A program made the position numbers and the translations under genes. Shown piece by piece: positions 37,164 to 45,198 of a stretch of DNA of 64,000 nt (position 1 is the first letter of the stretch; every line of letters begins with the position of its first letter). The stretch is from JAEUIE01 sp047602475. Lineage in GTDB: Bacteria > Planctomycetota > Planctomycetia > Gemmatales > HRBIN36. The notes under the pieces are model-generated. The model was not told the origin of the DNA and did no database searches. It was given only the letters and a program-made list of their open reading frames with translations. The stretch lies in contig JASGHE010000006.1 in the NCBI GenBank assembly GCA_047602475.1, forward strand, positions 372,001 through 436,000. Reading direction: 5' to 3'.

Positions 37164-38552
37164 ATGTCAACAACTACCCTCTCTCGCCAAGATCTCCTCC
37201 AACTCATTCGAGAGAGCGGCCTCGTCACCCACCGACAGTTGGATCAGGCTTTGCGCAACTGTACTAGCGACAACCCCAATACCATCCTCAGCCAGTTGAT
37301 GCTGGCCGGCCTCATCACCGAGTACCAGGGCCGGGAACTCTACGCCGGGCGCAACAAAGGCTTCTTTATCGGCAAGTACAAAGTGCTTCGCCCCTTGGCG
37401 ACCGGCGGCATGGGCGTCATCCTGCATTGTGAACACATTCACATGCAGCACCAGGTCGCCCTCAAGCTGCTGCCCAAGGAACTGAACGTCGAACAATCAG
37501 CGGTCACGCGGTTCTATCGGGAAGCGCGGGCCGTCGCCGCCGTCAAGCACCCCAATATCGTGCAGGCGTTCGATGTCGGCCAGGAAGGGCCCTGGCACTG
37601 CATCGTCATGGAATATGTCGATGGCATCAACCTGCACAAGCTCGTCACCAAGTTCGGCGTTCTCTCCGAAGTACGGGCAGCCCACTACATCGCCCAGTCG
37701 GCTCTCGGCCTGCAATGCATCATGACCTCGGGCCTGGTGCATCGTGATCTGAAGCCGGGCAACCTGCTGCTCAACCGGGAGAACAATATCAAGGTGCTCG
37801 ACCTGGGCCTGGCCCGCTTCATGGACCAACGGGCCGACGATCTCACCCGCAACATGGACGATGAGCAGGTGCTGGGCACCGCCGACTTCATCTCGCCGGA
37901 ACAGGCGCTCCACTCCCACGATGTCGATATCCGGGCGGACATCTACTCGTTGGGCATGACCTTCTACTTCCTGCTCAGTGGTCATCTACCTTTCAAAGCT
38001 ACTACAGTGGCGGGCAAGCTGATGTCGCATCAGACCAAGATGCCCAAGGCACTACTCAGCCGGCGACCCGATGTCAGCCCTGCACTCGATGCGATCATCA
38101 CGAAGATGATTCAAAAGAGACCTGGGGCGAGGTTTGCCACGCCGCAGGAGGTGGTGGAAGCGCTACGGCCCTGGACCGATGTGCCGCTACCCATGCCCGA
38201 TGTCGAGTGGTTCGGTTCCAGCTCCGGTATGTTCCCCGCCTTGCCTTCGACCCCGGCTCAATCAACCAGGGAAGTCGCCTGCTCTCAAAACCGCCCTTGC
38301 GATGCCCATTTTGGAGCCGCCTACGGTTGTGCCTGGCGCACCGCCCACCGAACCGGTCGACGCCCTCGCCGGCCTCGAACAACAAGTCTCGATGTACTCG
38401 CTGGATCGATCCGGCAAATCGCCCGGCAGCCGAGCCAGCGTCTCGCCCCAAACGATGAAGCAGATCCTAATCGCCATGGCTGTCGCTCTGCCGATTCTCA
38501 CCTGTTTGATATTGGCGTACTGGTTCTTGATGAACCATCTGTGACGGACTGA
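37164..38552 (+). CDS. Ser/Thr protein kinase (tail frameshifted)
   Basis: Starts MSTTTLSRQDLLQLIRESGL; about 65 N-terminal residues precede the kinase. Catalytic elements are a glycine loop (ATGGMGVIL), Lys101 (VALKLL), HRD 193-195 (VHRDLKPGN) and DLG 213-215 in place of DFG, so an active kinase is expected. After about residue 370 (PSTPAQST, near 38265-38275) the reading becomes Arg-rich and unlike protein. The frame one base on gives PGKSPALKTALAMPILEPP, a Pro-rich linker and a C-terminal membrane helix (ILIAMAVALPILTCLILAYW) ending at 38544. A single-base indel has probably removed the anchor. Confidence 0.85.
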   Translation: MSTTTLSRQDLLQLIRESGLVTHRQLDQALRNCTSDNPNTILSQLMLAGLITEYQGRELYAGRNKGFFIGKYKVLRPLATGGMGVILHCEHIHMQHQVALKLLPKELNVEQSAVTRFYREARAVAAVKHPNIVQAFDVGQEGPWHCIVMEYVDGINLHKLVTKFGVLSEVRAAHYIAQSALGLQCIMTSGLVHRDLKPGNLLLNRENNIKVLDLGLARFMDQRADDLTRNMDDEQVLGTADFISPEQALHSHDVDIRADIYSLGMTFYFLLSGHLPFKATTVAGKLMSHQTKMPKALLSRRPDVSPALDAIITKMIQKRPGARFATPQEVVEALRPWTDVPLPMPDVEWFGSSSGMFPALPSTPAQSTREVACSQNRPCDAHFGAAYGCAWRTAHRTGRRPRRPRTTSLDVLAGSIRQIARQPSQRLAPNDEADPNRHGCRSADSHLFDIGVLVLDEPSVTD

Positions 38553-38558
38553 CGTTTA

Positions 38559-39167
38559 CTACTCCGCTGACTTCGATTGTAGCTTCGTGATGGGCTTGTC
38601 GTCTTTATCTGTGAAGCGGACGCAGAACGTCCAGTCGGCTTTGACGTTGACCACTTTGACGACCATCACGTTGATGCCCTTCTTCAGTGTCACTTCGGTG
38701 ATATCCTGATCCTTCTCAGCGGGGCGTTCATCGTTGTATTTGAAGACCTCCTTGCCGTTGAGGAAGACTTTGCAATGGTCGTCGCTGCCGGTCTTCATCT
38801 TGATGCCGGCCAGTTCTTCGGGGGAGACGATGAAGGTGACCGCATAGCCGACGCTGTCTTCGGTCTCCTTGCCGAGGAAGTCGTTGAAATCAAGGTTGTG
38901 ATCCTTGGCGGTGTATTCTTTCCAGGTGTGCTCGGTATCACCAACTTTCACCTTATCGAGTGCCTTGGGTTTGAGGCTGCCTTCGTTCTTGAGGTATTCC
39001 TTCGCCAGGCCATCCTCGCCGCTCACATCGGCCAGGGGGATCGGTGCCAGGACGATCCAGCGTTGCAGGAAGCCTTCACCATCGAGGCCCGATTTATCAT
39101 CTGCCAGAACAGCCGTGGCGGTGAGTATCGTCAGCAGTAGGCCGAGAATCCAGAAGGTGGCACGCAT
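38559..39167 (-). CDS. Secreted beta-sandwich (galactose-binding-like) protein
   Basis: 202 residues with signal peptide MRATFWILGLLLTILTATAV. The body reads like planctomycete 'PA14/galactose-binding-like' proteins: FLQRWIVLAPIPLA near the start, SVGYAVTFIVSPEE, a DDHCKVFLNGKEVF strand pair and a final EVTLKKGINVMVVKVVN. It probably binds carbohydrate or forms part of a surface assembly. The in-frame extension to 39230 is not used because it lacks a signal. Confidence 0.75.
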   Translation of the reverse strand: MRATFWILGLLLTILTATAVLADDKSGLDGEGFLQRWIVLAPIPLADVSGEDGLAKEYLKNEGSLKPKALDKVKVGDTEHTWKEYTAKDHNLDFNDFLGKETEDSVGYAVTFIVSPEELAGIKMKTGSDDHCKVFLNGKEVFKYNDERPAEKDQDITEVTLKKGINVMVVKVVNVKADWTFCVRFTDKDDKPITKLQSKSAE

Positions 39168-39246
39168 CGTCGATGCTCCTTGAGAGGGGTGGGCTGCATC
39201 GTAGCGTAACCCAATGAGGGCGCAGGTCAAGCAAGTTCATTGAAAC

Positions 39247-40506
39247 TTAACTCGCCACCAGCTCCGCTTCCTCCTTCATGCGTCGCTGCTCCGCCAACTG
39301 CTCTTCTACCAATGGCCAGAGTTGGTCGAGTTCATCCTTGAAGAGGTTGCCGATCAGCACATCGGTGATGAGGCCCTTCTTGTCGGGGTTCTTGCGCACC
39401 ATGGCACCGAAGTTGAGGCCATCGTAGAAGGCGACGACTAGCCGTCGCATGCGATCCATGCCCCGGAAGAACTCGGCTTCCCATTCCCGCAGCTTCTTCT
39501 CGCTGAGATCGTTCGCCTTGAGTGCCTGCCCAATCGTCTTGGCAGCCATGCTCGCTGAGGTGAGGGCGAGCAGCACGCCGGAGGAGTAGAGCGGATCGAG
39601 GAAGCCGAGGGCATCGCCGACAAGGACCCAGCCTTCTCCGGCTGCTTGGGTGGCCCGGTAGGAGTATTCTTTCTGAGCGCGGAAGATGTCGCAGCGTGTC
39701 GCTCCTTTCAGCCGGGGCTGCAGTCCGGGGCAGAGATCGACTTCTTCGTGGTAAAGAGCTTCCATATCCTTGGTGCGATTTTTGAAGAGATAATCGTACC
39801 CCGCCACCACGCCGACACTGACGATGTCATCATGCAGCGGGATGTACCAGAACCAGCCCTTCTTGCCCTTGGTTTGAATGACGATGGTCGGGCCGGCATC
39901 TCGGCCGGAGTCACGGTAAGCGCTCTTCCAGTAGGTCCAGACTGCGCCCTTCTTCAGAACCGGATCCCATTCACGGAGGCCCAGGCGATCGATCAGCATG
40001 GACGACTGCCCGCTGGCATCAATGACGATTTTTGCTTTCACCACTCGTTCGGGTTCGTTCTCAGTCTTCACCCGGATACCCACTGCCTTCTTGCCCTCGA
40101 AGAGCACTTCGAGCACACGGGCTCCCTCGTGAACGGTGACGCCCTTGGCCTTGGCATTATTGAGCAGCAGATGATCAAACTCGCTGCGGCGTACCTGCCA
40201 GGTCTGCGATCGTTCATGTGGATCGTAGTCGCCAAAGTAGAAAGGTTCCGAGAGTTTGCCATTCTGCGAGACGAACTGCACGCTGTGCTTCTTGGTGAAG
40301 TGGCTCTTCTGCATCGTGTCGAGCAGGCCGATCTCCTTGATGACGTGGAAGGTGAAGGGAATCAGCGATTCGCCGATGTGGAAGCGAGGGAAGTGCTCCC
40401 GTTCAAAGAGTTCGACGGTGTAGCCCTGCATGGCCAGCAGCGTAGCGACCGAAGAGCCGGCCGGACCGCCGCCGATGACGATGATGTAGGGGGAGGTGGT
40501 GTTCAT
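39247..40506 (-). CDS. Flavin-dependent halogenase-like oxidoreductase
   Basis: 419 residues. The FAD-binding site is IIVIGGGPAGSSVATLL, with FPRFHIGESLIP and a second flavin motif GWVLVGDALGFLDPLYSSG. GWFWYIPLHDD matches the W-x-W-x-I-P signature of flavin-dependent halogenases, which blocks monooxygenase activity. The conserved catalytic Lys of these enzymes may be in the region around residues 70-80 (SHFTKKHSVQF). Some members are geranylgeranyl-reductase-like instead. The MarR gene upstream on the same strand may control it, across a palindromic repeat. Confidence 0.8.
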   Translation of the reverse strand: MNTTSPYIIVIGGGPAGSSVATLLAMQGYTVELFEREHFPRFHIGESLIPFTFHVIKEIGLLDTMQKSHFTKKHSVQFVSQNGKLSEPFYFGDYDPHERSQTWQVRRSEFDHLLLNNAKAKGVTVHEGARVLEVLFEGKKAVGIRVKTENEPERVVKAKIVIDASGQSSMLIDRLGLREWDPVLKKGAVWTYWKSAYRDSGRDAGPTIVIQTKGKKGWFWYIPLHDDIVSVGVVAGYDYLFKNRTKDMEALYHEEVDLCPGLQPRLKGATRCDIFRAQKEYSYRATQAAGEGWVLVGDALGFLDPLYSSGVLLALTSASMAAKTIGQALKANDLSEKKLREWEAEFFRGMDRMRRLVVAFYDGLNFGAMVRKNPDKKGLITDVLIGNLFKDELDQLWPLVEEQLAEQRRMKEEAELVAS

Positions 40507-40556
40507 GGGAGGTTCCTGTTTAATTGATCCCGTTCAAGTTAAATCGAATGAGAATG

Positions 40557-40653
40557 GTGGCAGGGGTCAGAGGTACTCCTCTGCCCCCTGCGGACTGTGC
40601 AATCGCTCAGTCCAGCAAGCAGGGGGCATTTGAGTACAAATGACCCCTGCCAC
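40557..40653. repeat. GTGGCAGGGGTCA paired palindrome repeat, full copy
   Basis: Outer arms GTGGCAGGGGTCA and TGACCCCTGCCAC are perfect complements. Each side forms its own hairpin around GGTACTCC and GAGTACAA; the centre contains TGTGCAATCGCTCAG. It lies between the MarR gene and the halogenase-like gene. A second full copy is at 59029. Confidence 0.88.
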
Positions 40654-40672
40654 AATCCTCGCAAAAGACTGG

Positions 40673-41164
40673 TTACAGCTTCCACGGGCTGCCCTCTGTT
40701 TCATGGGGCAATCGCACCGCATGCAGCAGTTTCAGCAGCGTCTTCAAGTCAGCCCCGCTGAGATGCCCCAATTGCTTTTCGTGAGCAGCCTGGAGCGGTT
40801 CGCTGATTTCATGGAGCAGTGCCAGCCCCGCCGTCGTGATGTTGATCATCACCGACCGCCGATCAGTCTTTCGTTTGCTGCGGCTGATCAGTTTCCGCAA
40901 TTCGAGCTTATCGAGCATGCGTGTGATATCGGGGGCACGGGAGACCAGCCGACTCATCAACGTCAGCGTCGCCATCGGCTCCGGGTGGTCCGCTTTCAGG
41001 AGCCTGAGCACGTTGTACTGCTGGGGTGTCAGTTCCCAGTGACCGAATAGTTCATCCTCAATGGCCCGCAGTCGATCATACGTTCGCCAGAGAGCGAGGT
41101 ACGCTTCCTGTTCGATCGAATCGAAATGGCGGGCCGGTTGATGGGAGATGAGCCTGTTCTTCAT
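40673..41164 (-). CDS. MarR-family transcriptional regulator
   Basis: 163 residues. The winged helix covers about residues 45-115: LTPQQYNVLRLLKADHPEPM, TLMSRLVSRAPDITRMLDKL and the wing KRKTDRRSVMINITTAG. MarR dimers usually repress their own gene and a neighbour and release DNA on binding a phenolic or oxidant ligand. Its own promoter overlaps inverted TTGTCC/GGACAA repeats (41184-41216). The start ATG 41164 lies 6 nt from the -10 box, so the mRNA is probably leaderless. The flavin halogenase-like gene downstream is the likely partner. Confidence 0.9.
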   Translation of the reverse strand: MKNRLISHQPARHFDSIEQEAYLALWRTYDRLRAIEDELFGHWELTPQQYNVLRLLKADHPEPMATLTLMSRLVSRAPDITRMLDKLELRKLISRSKRKTDRRSVMINITTAGLALLHEISEPLQAAHEKQLGHLSGADLKTLLKLLHAVRLPHETEGSPWKL

Positions 41165-41170
41165 ATCGGC

Positions 41171-41216
41171 AGTATAGCCGTCGGGACAATAGTTGTCCAG
41201 ACAAGTATCAGGACAA
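41171..41216 (-). promoter_or_regulatory. MarR promoter with overlapping palindromic operator
   Basis: On the minus strand: -35 TGGACA (41199-41194), 17 nt, -10 TATACT (41176-41171). The plus-strand view shows GGACAATAGTTGTCC (41184-41198) and TTGTCCAGACAA (41193-41204), two overlapping inverted repeats covering the -35 box and spacer, plus another GGACAA at 41211. Repressor binding here would block RNA polymerase. Confidence 0.7.
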
Positions 41217-41244
41217 AAAGAAAGCCCGGCAGCGTGCCGGGCTT
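41213..41244 (-). terminator. Rho-independent terminator of the 41260-41715 gene
   Basis: On the minus strand AGCCCGGCA-CGC-TGCCGGGCT is followed by TTCTTTTT. The T-run overlaps the upstream edge of the MarR operator. Confidence 0.85.
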
Positions 41245-41259
41245 CGCAGTCGCTGAGGA

Positions 41260-41715
41260 TTATTTCTTCTTTAGGGTGACGGCATGCAGGTAGAAATTGC
41301 GGTCGTACTCGTTTTCCTTGTAAACATCGTTGGTGTAGGTAATGGTCACCTTTCCCTCGCCTTCCTTGAACTTGGCTGTGAAGGTGTAGTCCTTGGGGTC
41401 TTCCGTGGTGAGGGTGAAGTCTTTGGCTATCTCTTTGCCATCGACGGAGATATTGATTTTGGCATTCTCCTTGAGAGCTGCCTGGCAGGAGGCGTTGATC
41501 GTGATGGTATATTCTCCGGCGCTGGGTACCTTGGCAGCCAGCTCTACTGAGCCATTGACGTAGAAGAACGCTTTTTCGTCGTTGTCGTTGTACCCGATCA
41601 GATCTTTGGTGCCCTCAAATTCAGCTTTGAACTTGCCCGCTTTGATATCGAGCTTGATGGCATCATCGACAGTAGGCATGGCGATCAATGTGGCGAAGAC
41701 GAAGAGTATAGACAT
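41260..41715 (-). CDS. Secreted carbohydrate-binding-like (CBM35/36-type) protein
   Basis: 151 residues with a short signal (MSILFVFATLIAMPTVDD). The strands AFFYVNGSVELAAKVPSAGE, YTITINASCQ, NISVDGKEIAKDF and GKVTITYTND resemble the beta-sandwich of CBM6/35/36 modules, with the final NFYLHAVTLKKK strand. No catalytic domain is attached. GGAG lies about 9 nt before the ATG, and a strong terminator follows. Confidence 0.72.
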   Translation of the reverse strand: MSILFVFATLIAMPTVDDAIKLDIKAGKFKAEFEGTKDLIGYNDNDEKAFFYVNGSVELAAKVPSAGEYTITINASCQAALKENAKINISVDGKEIAKDFTLTTEDPKDYTFTAKFKEGEGKVTITYTNDVYKENEYDRNFYLHAVTLKKK

Positions 41716-41816
41716 GGGTGGCTCCGGTAAATGAGGTGGAACGGCATGGGACTATCTTATGCGGTTCTACACGACCGTCTGGAGTGCCGCGCAGGATGAA
41801 CTCGACTTGAGTAGTG

Positions 41817-43499
41817 CTAGGGGGTACTGATCTTCTTGATCGATGCCTTGATATCGCGCTGGATGAGTTCGTTCTGCTCCTGCTTGAGGAGGGCCTCGAG
41901 GTCGGGCATGGCCTCATGGGCGGGTGGGCCCAGGATGCCGAGTGCTTTCACGCAACCCCAGCGGGTAATGTTAGGGTTCGTCAGGCCTTTGCGAAGGGCG
42001 GGAATGATGGTTGGACCGAACTTGGCCAGACGTTGGGCATAGCTTTCCACCCGGGCTTCGTCGGCAGACGTTACGACATCCCCGGTGACATCCATGAGCT
42101 TGCTTAACTCATCGACAGCCCCGGTAGTGGCAAAGCCGAGTTGGACAATCGTATTGATGGCGGCGTTGCTGGTGGCGTCATCCTTGCTTTTGACCATGTC
42201 CAACAAGCTGGTCAGCATGCGTTGAGTGTTGTTCTTTTCCTTTTGAGCCAGCTGGGTTTGTTCATCGGCCCGCTTCTTTTCTTCCTCGACCTGTTTCTCA
42301 CGAGCCTGTTTCTGAGTGCTTTCGTGGGCAACCCATTGGGCCACGCTGTTGGCTACCACGGCACCAATGAGAATCAGCACGACGATCCCTGCCGCCATGC
42401 CTGCCACCGCCGGATGCCTTCGGCACCAGCGCCACATCTTTTCCACACGGCCTACCGGATGAGCGAGGATCGGCTCGTGGTTCATGAACCGTTGTAGATC
42501 ATTCGCCAACGCCGCCGCGGAAGCGTATCGTTTGTCTGGCTCTTTCTGCAAGCACTTCAGGCAGATTGTCTCCAAGTCTCGCGGAGTCTTCGGCTGATAC
42601 TTGCGAATACTGACGGGCTCCGCGTTCACCACTTGCAGCACGGTATCGAGCGGCGTGGACGCTTTGAAAGGCGGACGACCCGTGAGGCATTCATACAGGA
42701 TAGCGCCGAGGGCATACACATCGGCACAGGGGCCGATGGTTTTCTTGCAGTCTGCCTGTTCGGGAGCCATGTAGCTGGGAGTACCGAGGATGACTCCTGT
42801 GGCAGTCATGTCGCTGCCTTCTTTCTTCACCAGTCCGAAGTCGGTGATCTTGGGAGTACAAGTGCTCAGTGCTAAGTGCTCAGTACTCAATCCCTGATGT
42901 GTCTTTTGAGAACTGAGCACGGAGCACTCAGCACTAAGAAGGATGTTGGCCGGCTTCAGATCACGGTGGATGATTCCCTGCTCGTGGGCGGAGTGGACGG
43001 CCAGGGCTAGCTTCTCGACGAGCTCTGCCGATTCACGGGCGGTTTGCGGGACACCGGCCAGTTTCTTTTCCAGGCTGCCACCGCTGACGTATTCAAGTGC
43101 GAAATAGGGATTCCCTTCGTGGGTGCCGAACTCATACACCTGGACGATGCCCGGGTGTTGCAGCTTCGCGATCGCTTCCGCCTCGGCGAGAAACCGCTGC
43201 TTCGTGGCGGAATCGCTATGGTCAGCGTTCAAGATCATCTTGAGGGCGACGAGACGATTGAGTTTCAGCTGGCGGGCGAGGTAGACGATGCCCATACCGC
43301 CCCGGCCCAGTTCGCCTTCAAGCTCGAAGCCGTCTACCTGGGGCAGAGTACTCGACTGCTCTGTGGCATGTGGGGAAGGCTGCTGTTGCCCTACATGCTG
43401 GGCTGTGACCGAATTGCCCGAGAGCGTTGCCACCTCGTGAACGCCATCACTACTGGATGGTTTCACTGGCGGCAGGGTTGGCAGTTCATCGGGGTGCAT
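41817..43499 (-). CDS. Ser/Thr protein kinase with HEAT-like C-terminus and a translated repeat insert
   Basis: 560 residues. Catalytic elements: GRGGMGIVYLA, Lys87 (VALKM), HRD 178-180 (HRDLKPANILL), DFG 220-222, TPSYMAPEQ. A membrane helix (366-388, AGIVVLILIGAVVANSVAQ) and a coiled-coil stretch (KQAREKQVEEEKKRADEQ) follow. HEAT-like repeats occupy about 440-555 (FGPTIIPALRKGL, KALGILGPPAHEAMPDLEAL). Residues 189-214, between the catalytic loop and DFG, are encoded by a palindromic DNA repeat (42861-42938) and absent from most kinases. The core looks active. Confidence 0.9.
   Translation of the reverse strand: MHPDELPTLPPVKPSSSDGVHEVATLSGNSVTAQHVGQQQPSPHATEQSSTLPQVDGFELEGELGRGGMGIVYLARQLKLNRLVALKMILNADHSDSATKQRFLAEAEAIAKLQHPGIVQVYEFGTHEGNPYFALEYVSGGSLEKKLAGVPQTARESAELVEKLALAVHSAHEQGIIHRDLKPANILLSAECSVLSSQKTHQGLSTEHLALSTCTPKITDFGLVKKEGSDMTATGVILGTPSYMAPEQADCKKTIGPCADVYALGAILYECLTGRPPFKASTPLDTVLQVVNAEPVSIRKYQPKTPRDLETICLKCLQKEPDKRYASAAALANDLQRFMNHEPILAHPVGRVEKMWRWCRRHPAVAGMAAGIVVLILIGAVVANSVAQWVAHESTQKQAREKQVEEEKKRADEQTQLAQKEKNNTQRMLTSLLDMVKSKDDATSNAAINTIVQLGFATTGAVDELSKLMDVTGDVVTSADEARVESYAQRLAKFGPTIIPALRKGLTNPNITRWGCVKALGILGPPAHEAMPDLEALLKQEQNELIQRDIKASIKKISTP
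42861..42938. repeat. Palindromic AGTGCTCAGTGCT repeat inserted in the kinase gene
   Basis: AGTGCTCAGTGCTAAGTGCT continuing CAGT (42861-42884) is an imperfect inverted repeat of ACTGAGCACGGAGCACTCAG continuing CACT (about 42912-42935). The 27-nt loop and both arms stay in frame with the kinase. A related fragment lies at 53927. Confidence 0.8.
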
Positions 43500-43644
43500 C
43501 GATATTCATTCTGAAGTGACGGCTGTAGTATGTTGTTCGTTTAGTGTAGGGCAAGATTCGTGCGGGATGAAGGGGAAAAGGGTTGTGTGAGTTGTACTCT
43601 TGGGGATATGGGAGTGTTTCAGGGAGTAGAATGAACCGTAACAC

Positions 43645-43674
43645 TCGACAATCTCTATCGATTTCTGTTACCAT
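43645..43674 (+). promoter_or_regulatory. Putative leaderless promoter of the DUF1501 gene
   Basis: TCGACA (43645-43650), an 18-nt spacer and TACCAT (43669-43674). ATG 43681 follows after 6 nt (ACCGAT). The boxes are moderate matches; the spacing equals that at the MarR and RelE-antitoxin genes. Confidence 0.45.
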
Positions 43675-43680
43675 ACCGAT

Positions 43681-45047
43681 ATGCCCCCACTCACCCGTCG
43701 CGACTGGCTTCTTCGTGCCGCCAATGGTTTCGGGGCGCTTCGCGCCGGCTGATCTGCTCCATTCCCATGCCAGCGCTGAACTCCATCACCCCGCCAAGGC
43801 CGATCACGTCATCTTCCTCTATATGGATGGCGGCCCGTCGCAGATGGATACGTTTGACCCCAAGCCTCGCCTGGCGAAGGAGCATGGTCAACCGATCAAG
43901 ACCAAAGTCGCCCCGACGCAGTTCAACGATGTCGGCAAGGTGCTCCAATCGCCCGTCGTTCAAGCAGTATGGCCAGAGTGGTGCCCCAGTCAGTGAACTC
44001 TTCCCCCACGTCGCCCAGCATGTCGATGATCTCTGCATCATCCGCTCGATGACCTCGAACTTCTCCGAACACACCAACGCTAACTACTTCTTCCACACCG
44101 GACATGGGCAACAAGGCCGGCCGAGTATGGGAGCGTGGTTCAGTTATGGGCTGGGCAACCTCAGCAAGAACCTGCCGAGCTTCGTCGTGCTCAATAGCGG
44201 CCTCATTCCTCCGGGCGGCATCGATAACTTTGGCAACGGGTTCCTCTCTGCCTCGCATCAGGGATCGATCTTCTACCCTGGCCCGGTGCCGCTCGCCAAT
44301 CTACAGCGTAGCGAACCGACGCTGGAACAACAGAAAGCCAAGCTTGATCTAGTGACCAAGCTTGACCGAGGCGTTCTTGGCAGACTCGGCCCTAACGATG
44401 CCTTCGAAGCTGCCATCGCCAATCACGAGTTGGCGTTTCGGATGCAGTCGGCCGTGCCGGAAGTACTCGATCTCAAGGGCGAGAGCGAAGCGACGAAGAA
44501 GCTCTACGGGCTGGATGCCGAGTATCCCCAGACGCAGGCCTTCGGCCGCTCCTGTCTCCTGGCCCGTCGACTGGTAGAGAAAGGTGTTCGTTTCATCGAG
44601 CTGACCTGCCCGGCCAACAAGCATGACCGCTGGGATCAACACGCCAACCTCAAGGCGGGTCATGAAGACAATGCCCGGGCGGTGGATCAACCGATCGCGG
44701 GTCTACTGGCAGATTTGAAGAGCCGAGGATTACTGAAGCGTACCCTCGTCCTGTGGGCCGGCGAGTTTGGCCGCACCCCGATGGCCCAGGGTAGCAACGG
44801 TCGCGACCACAACCCCTTCGGGTTCACCATCTGGATGGCGGGCGGCGGCGTTAAGCCCGGTATCATTTACGGGGCTACCGATGAGTATGGCTACCACGCT
44901 ATCGAGAACAAAGTCGAGATTTATGATCTGCATGCGACCATGCTGCATTTGTTAGGCATTGATCACAAGAAGCTTACGGTTCGTTTCGGCGGTAGAGATA
45001 TGCGGTTGACTGATGTGCATGGGGAACTGCTGACCGGTATTCTATAA
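43681..45047 (+). pseudogene. DUF1501 protein (Tat-exported, sulfatase-like), two frameshifts
   Basis: ATG 43681 reads MPPLTRRDWLLRAANGFGAL, a Tat signal (TRRDWL), then hits TGA at 43750. One base on, the frame gives ADLLHSHASAELHHPAKADH, then VIFLYMDGGPSQMDTFDPKP up to QSP near 43955. A second shift near 43955-43965 leads to FKQYGQSGAPVSELFPHVAQ and the remaining 350 residues, ending LTDVHGELLTGIL. DUF1501 markers include VDDLCIIRSM, LARRLVEKGVRFIEL and LVLWAGEFGRTPMAQGSNGR. Two single-base indels in one gene point to decay or sequence error. Such proteins are usually cotranscribed with DUF1549/DUF1553; here they are apart. Confidence 0.85.
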
Positions 45048-45051
45048 CGCT

Positions 45052-45182
45052 GTGCCACACTCCGGCTGTACTCAGTCGGGGTGTGGTTTCGAGGCTCTGA
45101 ACCCCCGTTTTCCTGATCATGGAAACAACGTCTTGTGCCATGCACCCACACCCCGACGGGAGTACCCGCCGGAGTGTGGCAC
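45052..45182. repeat. TGCCACACTCCGG paired palindrome repeat
   Basis: GTGCCACACTCCGGCTGTAC at the left and the complementary GTACCCGCCGGAGTGTGGCA at the right. Each side is a hairpin (CCACACTCCG...CGGGGTGTGG; CCACACCCCG...CCGGAGTGTGG). It starts 4 bp after the DUF1501 stop and is related to 28080-28200. Confidence 0.85.
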
Positions 45183-45198
45183 ATTTCCTGCGTATTTC

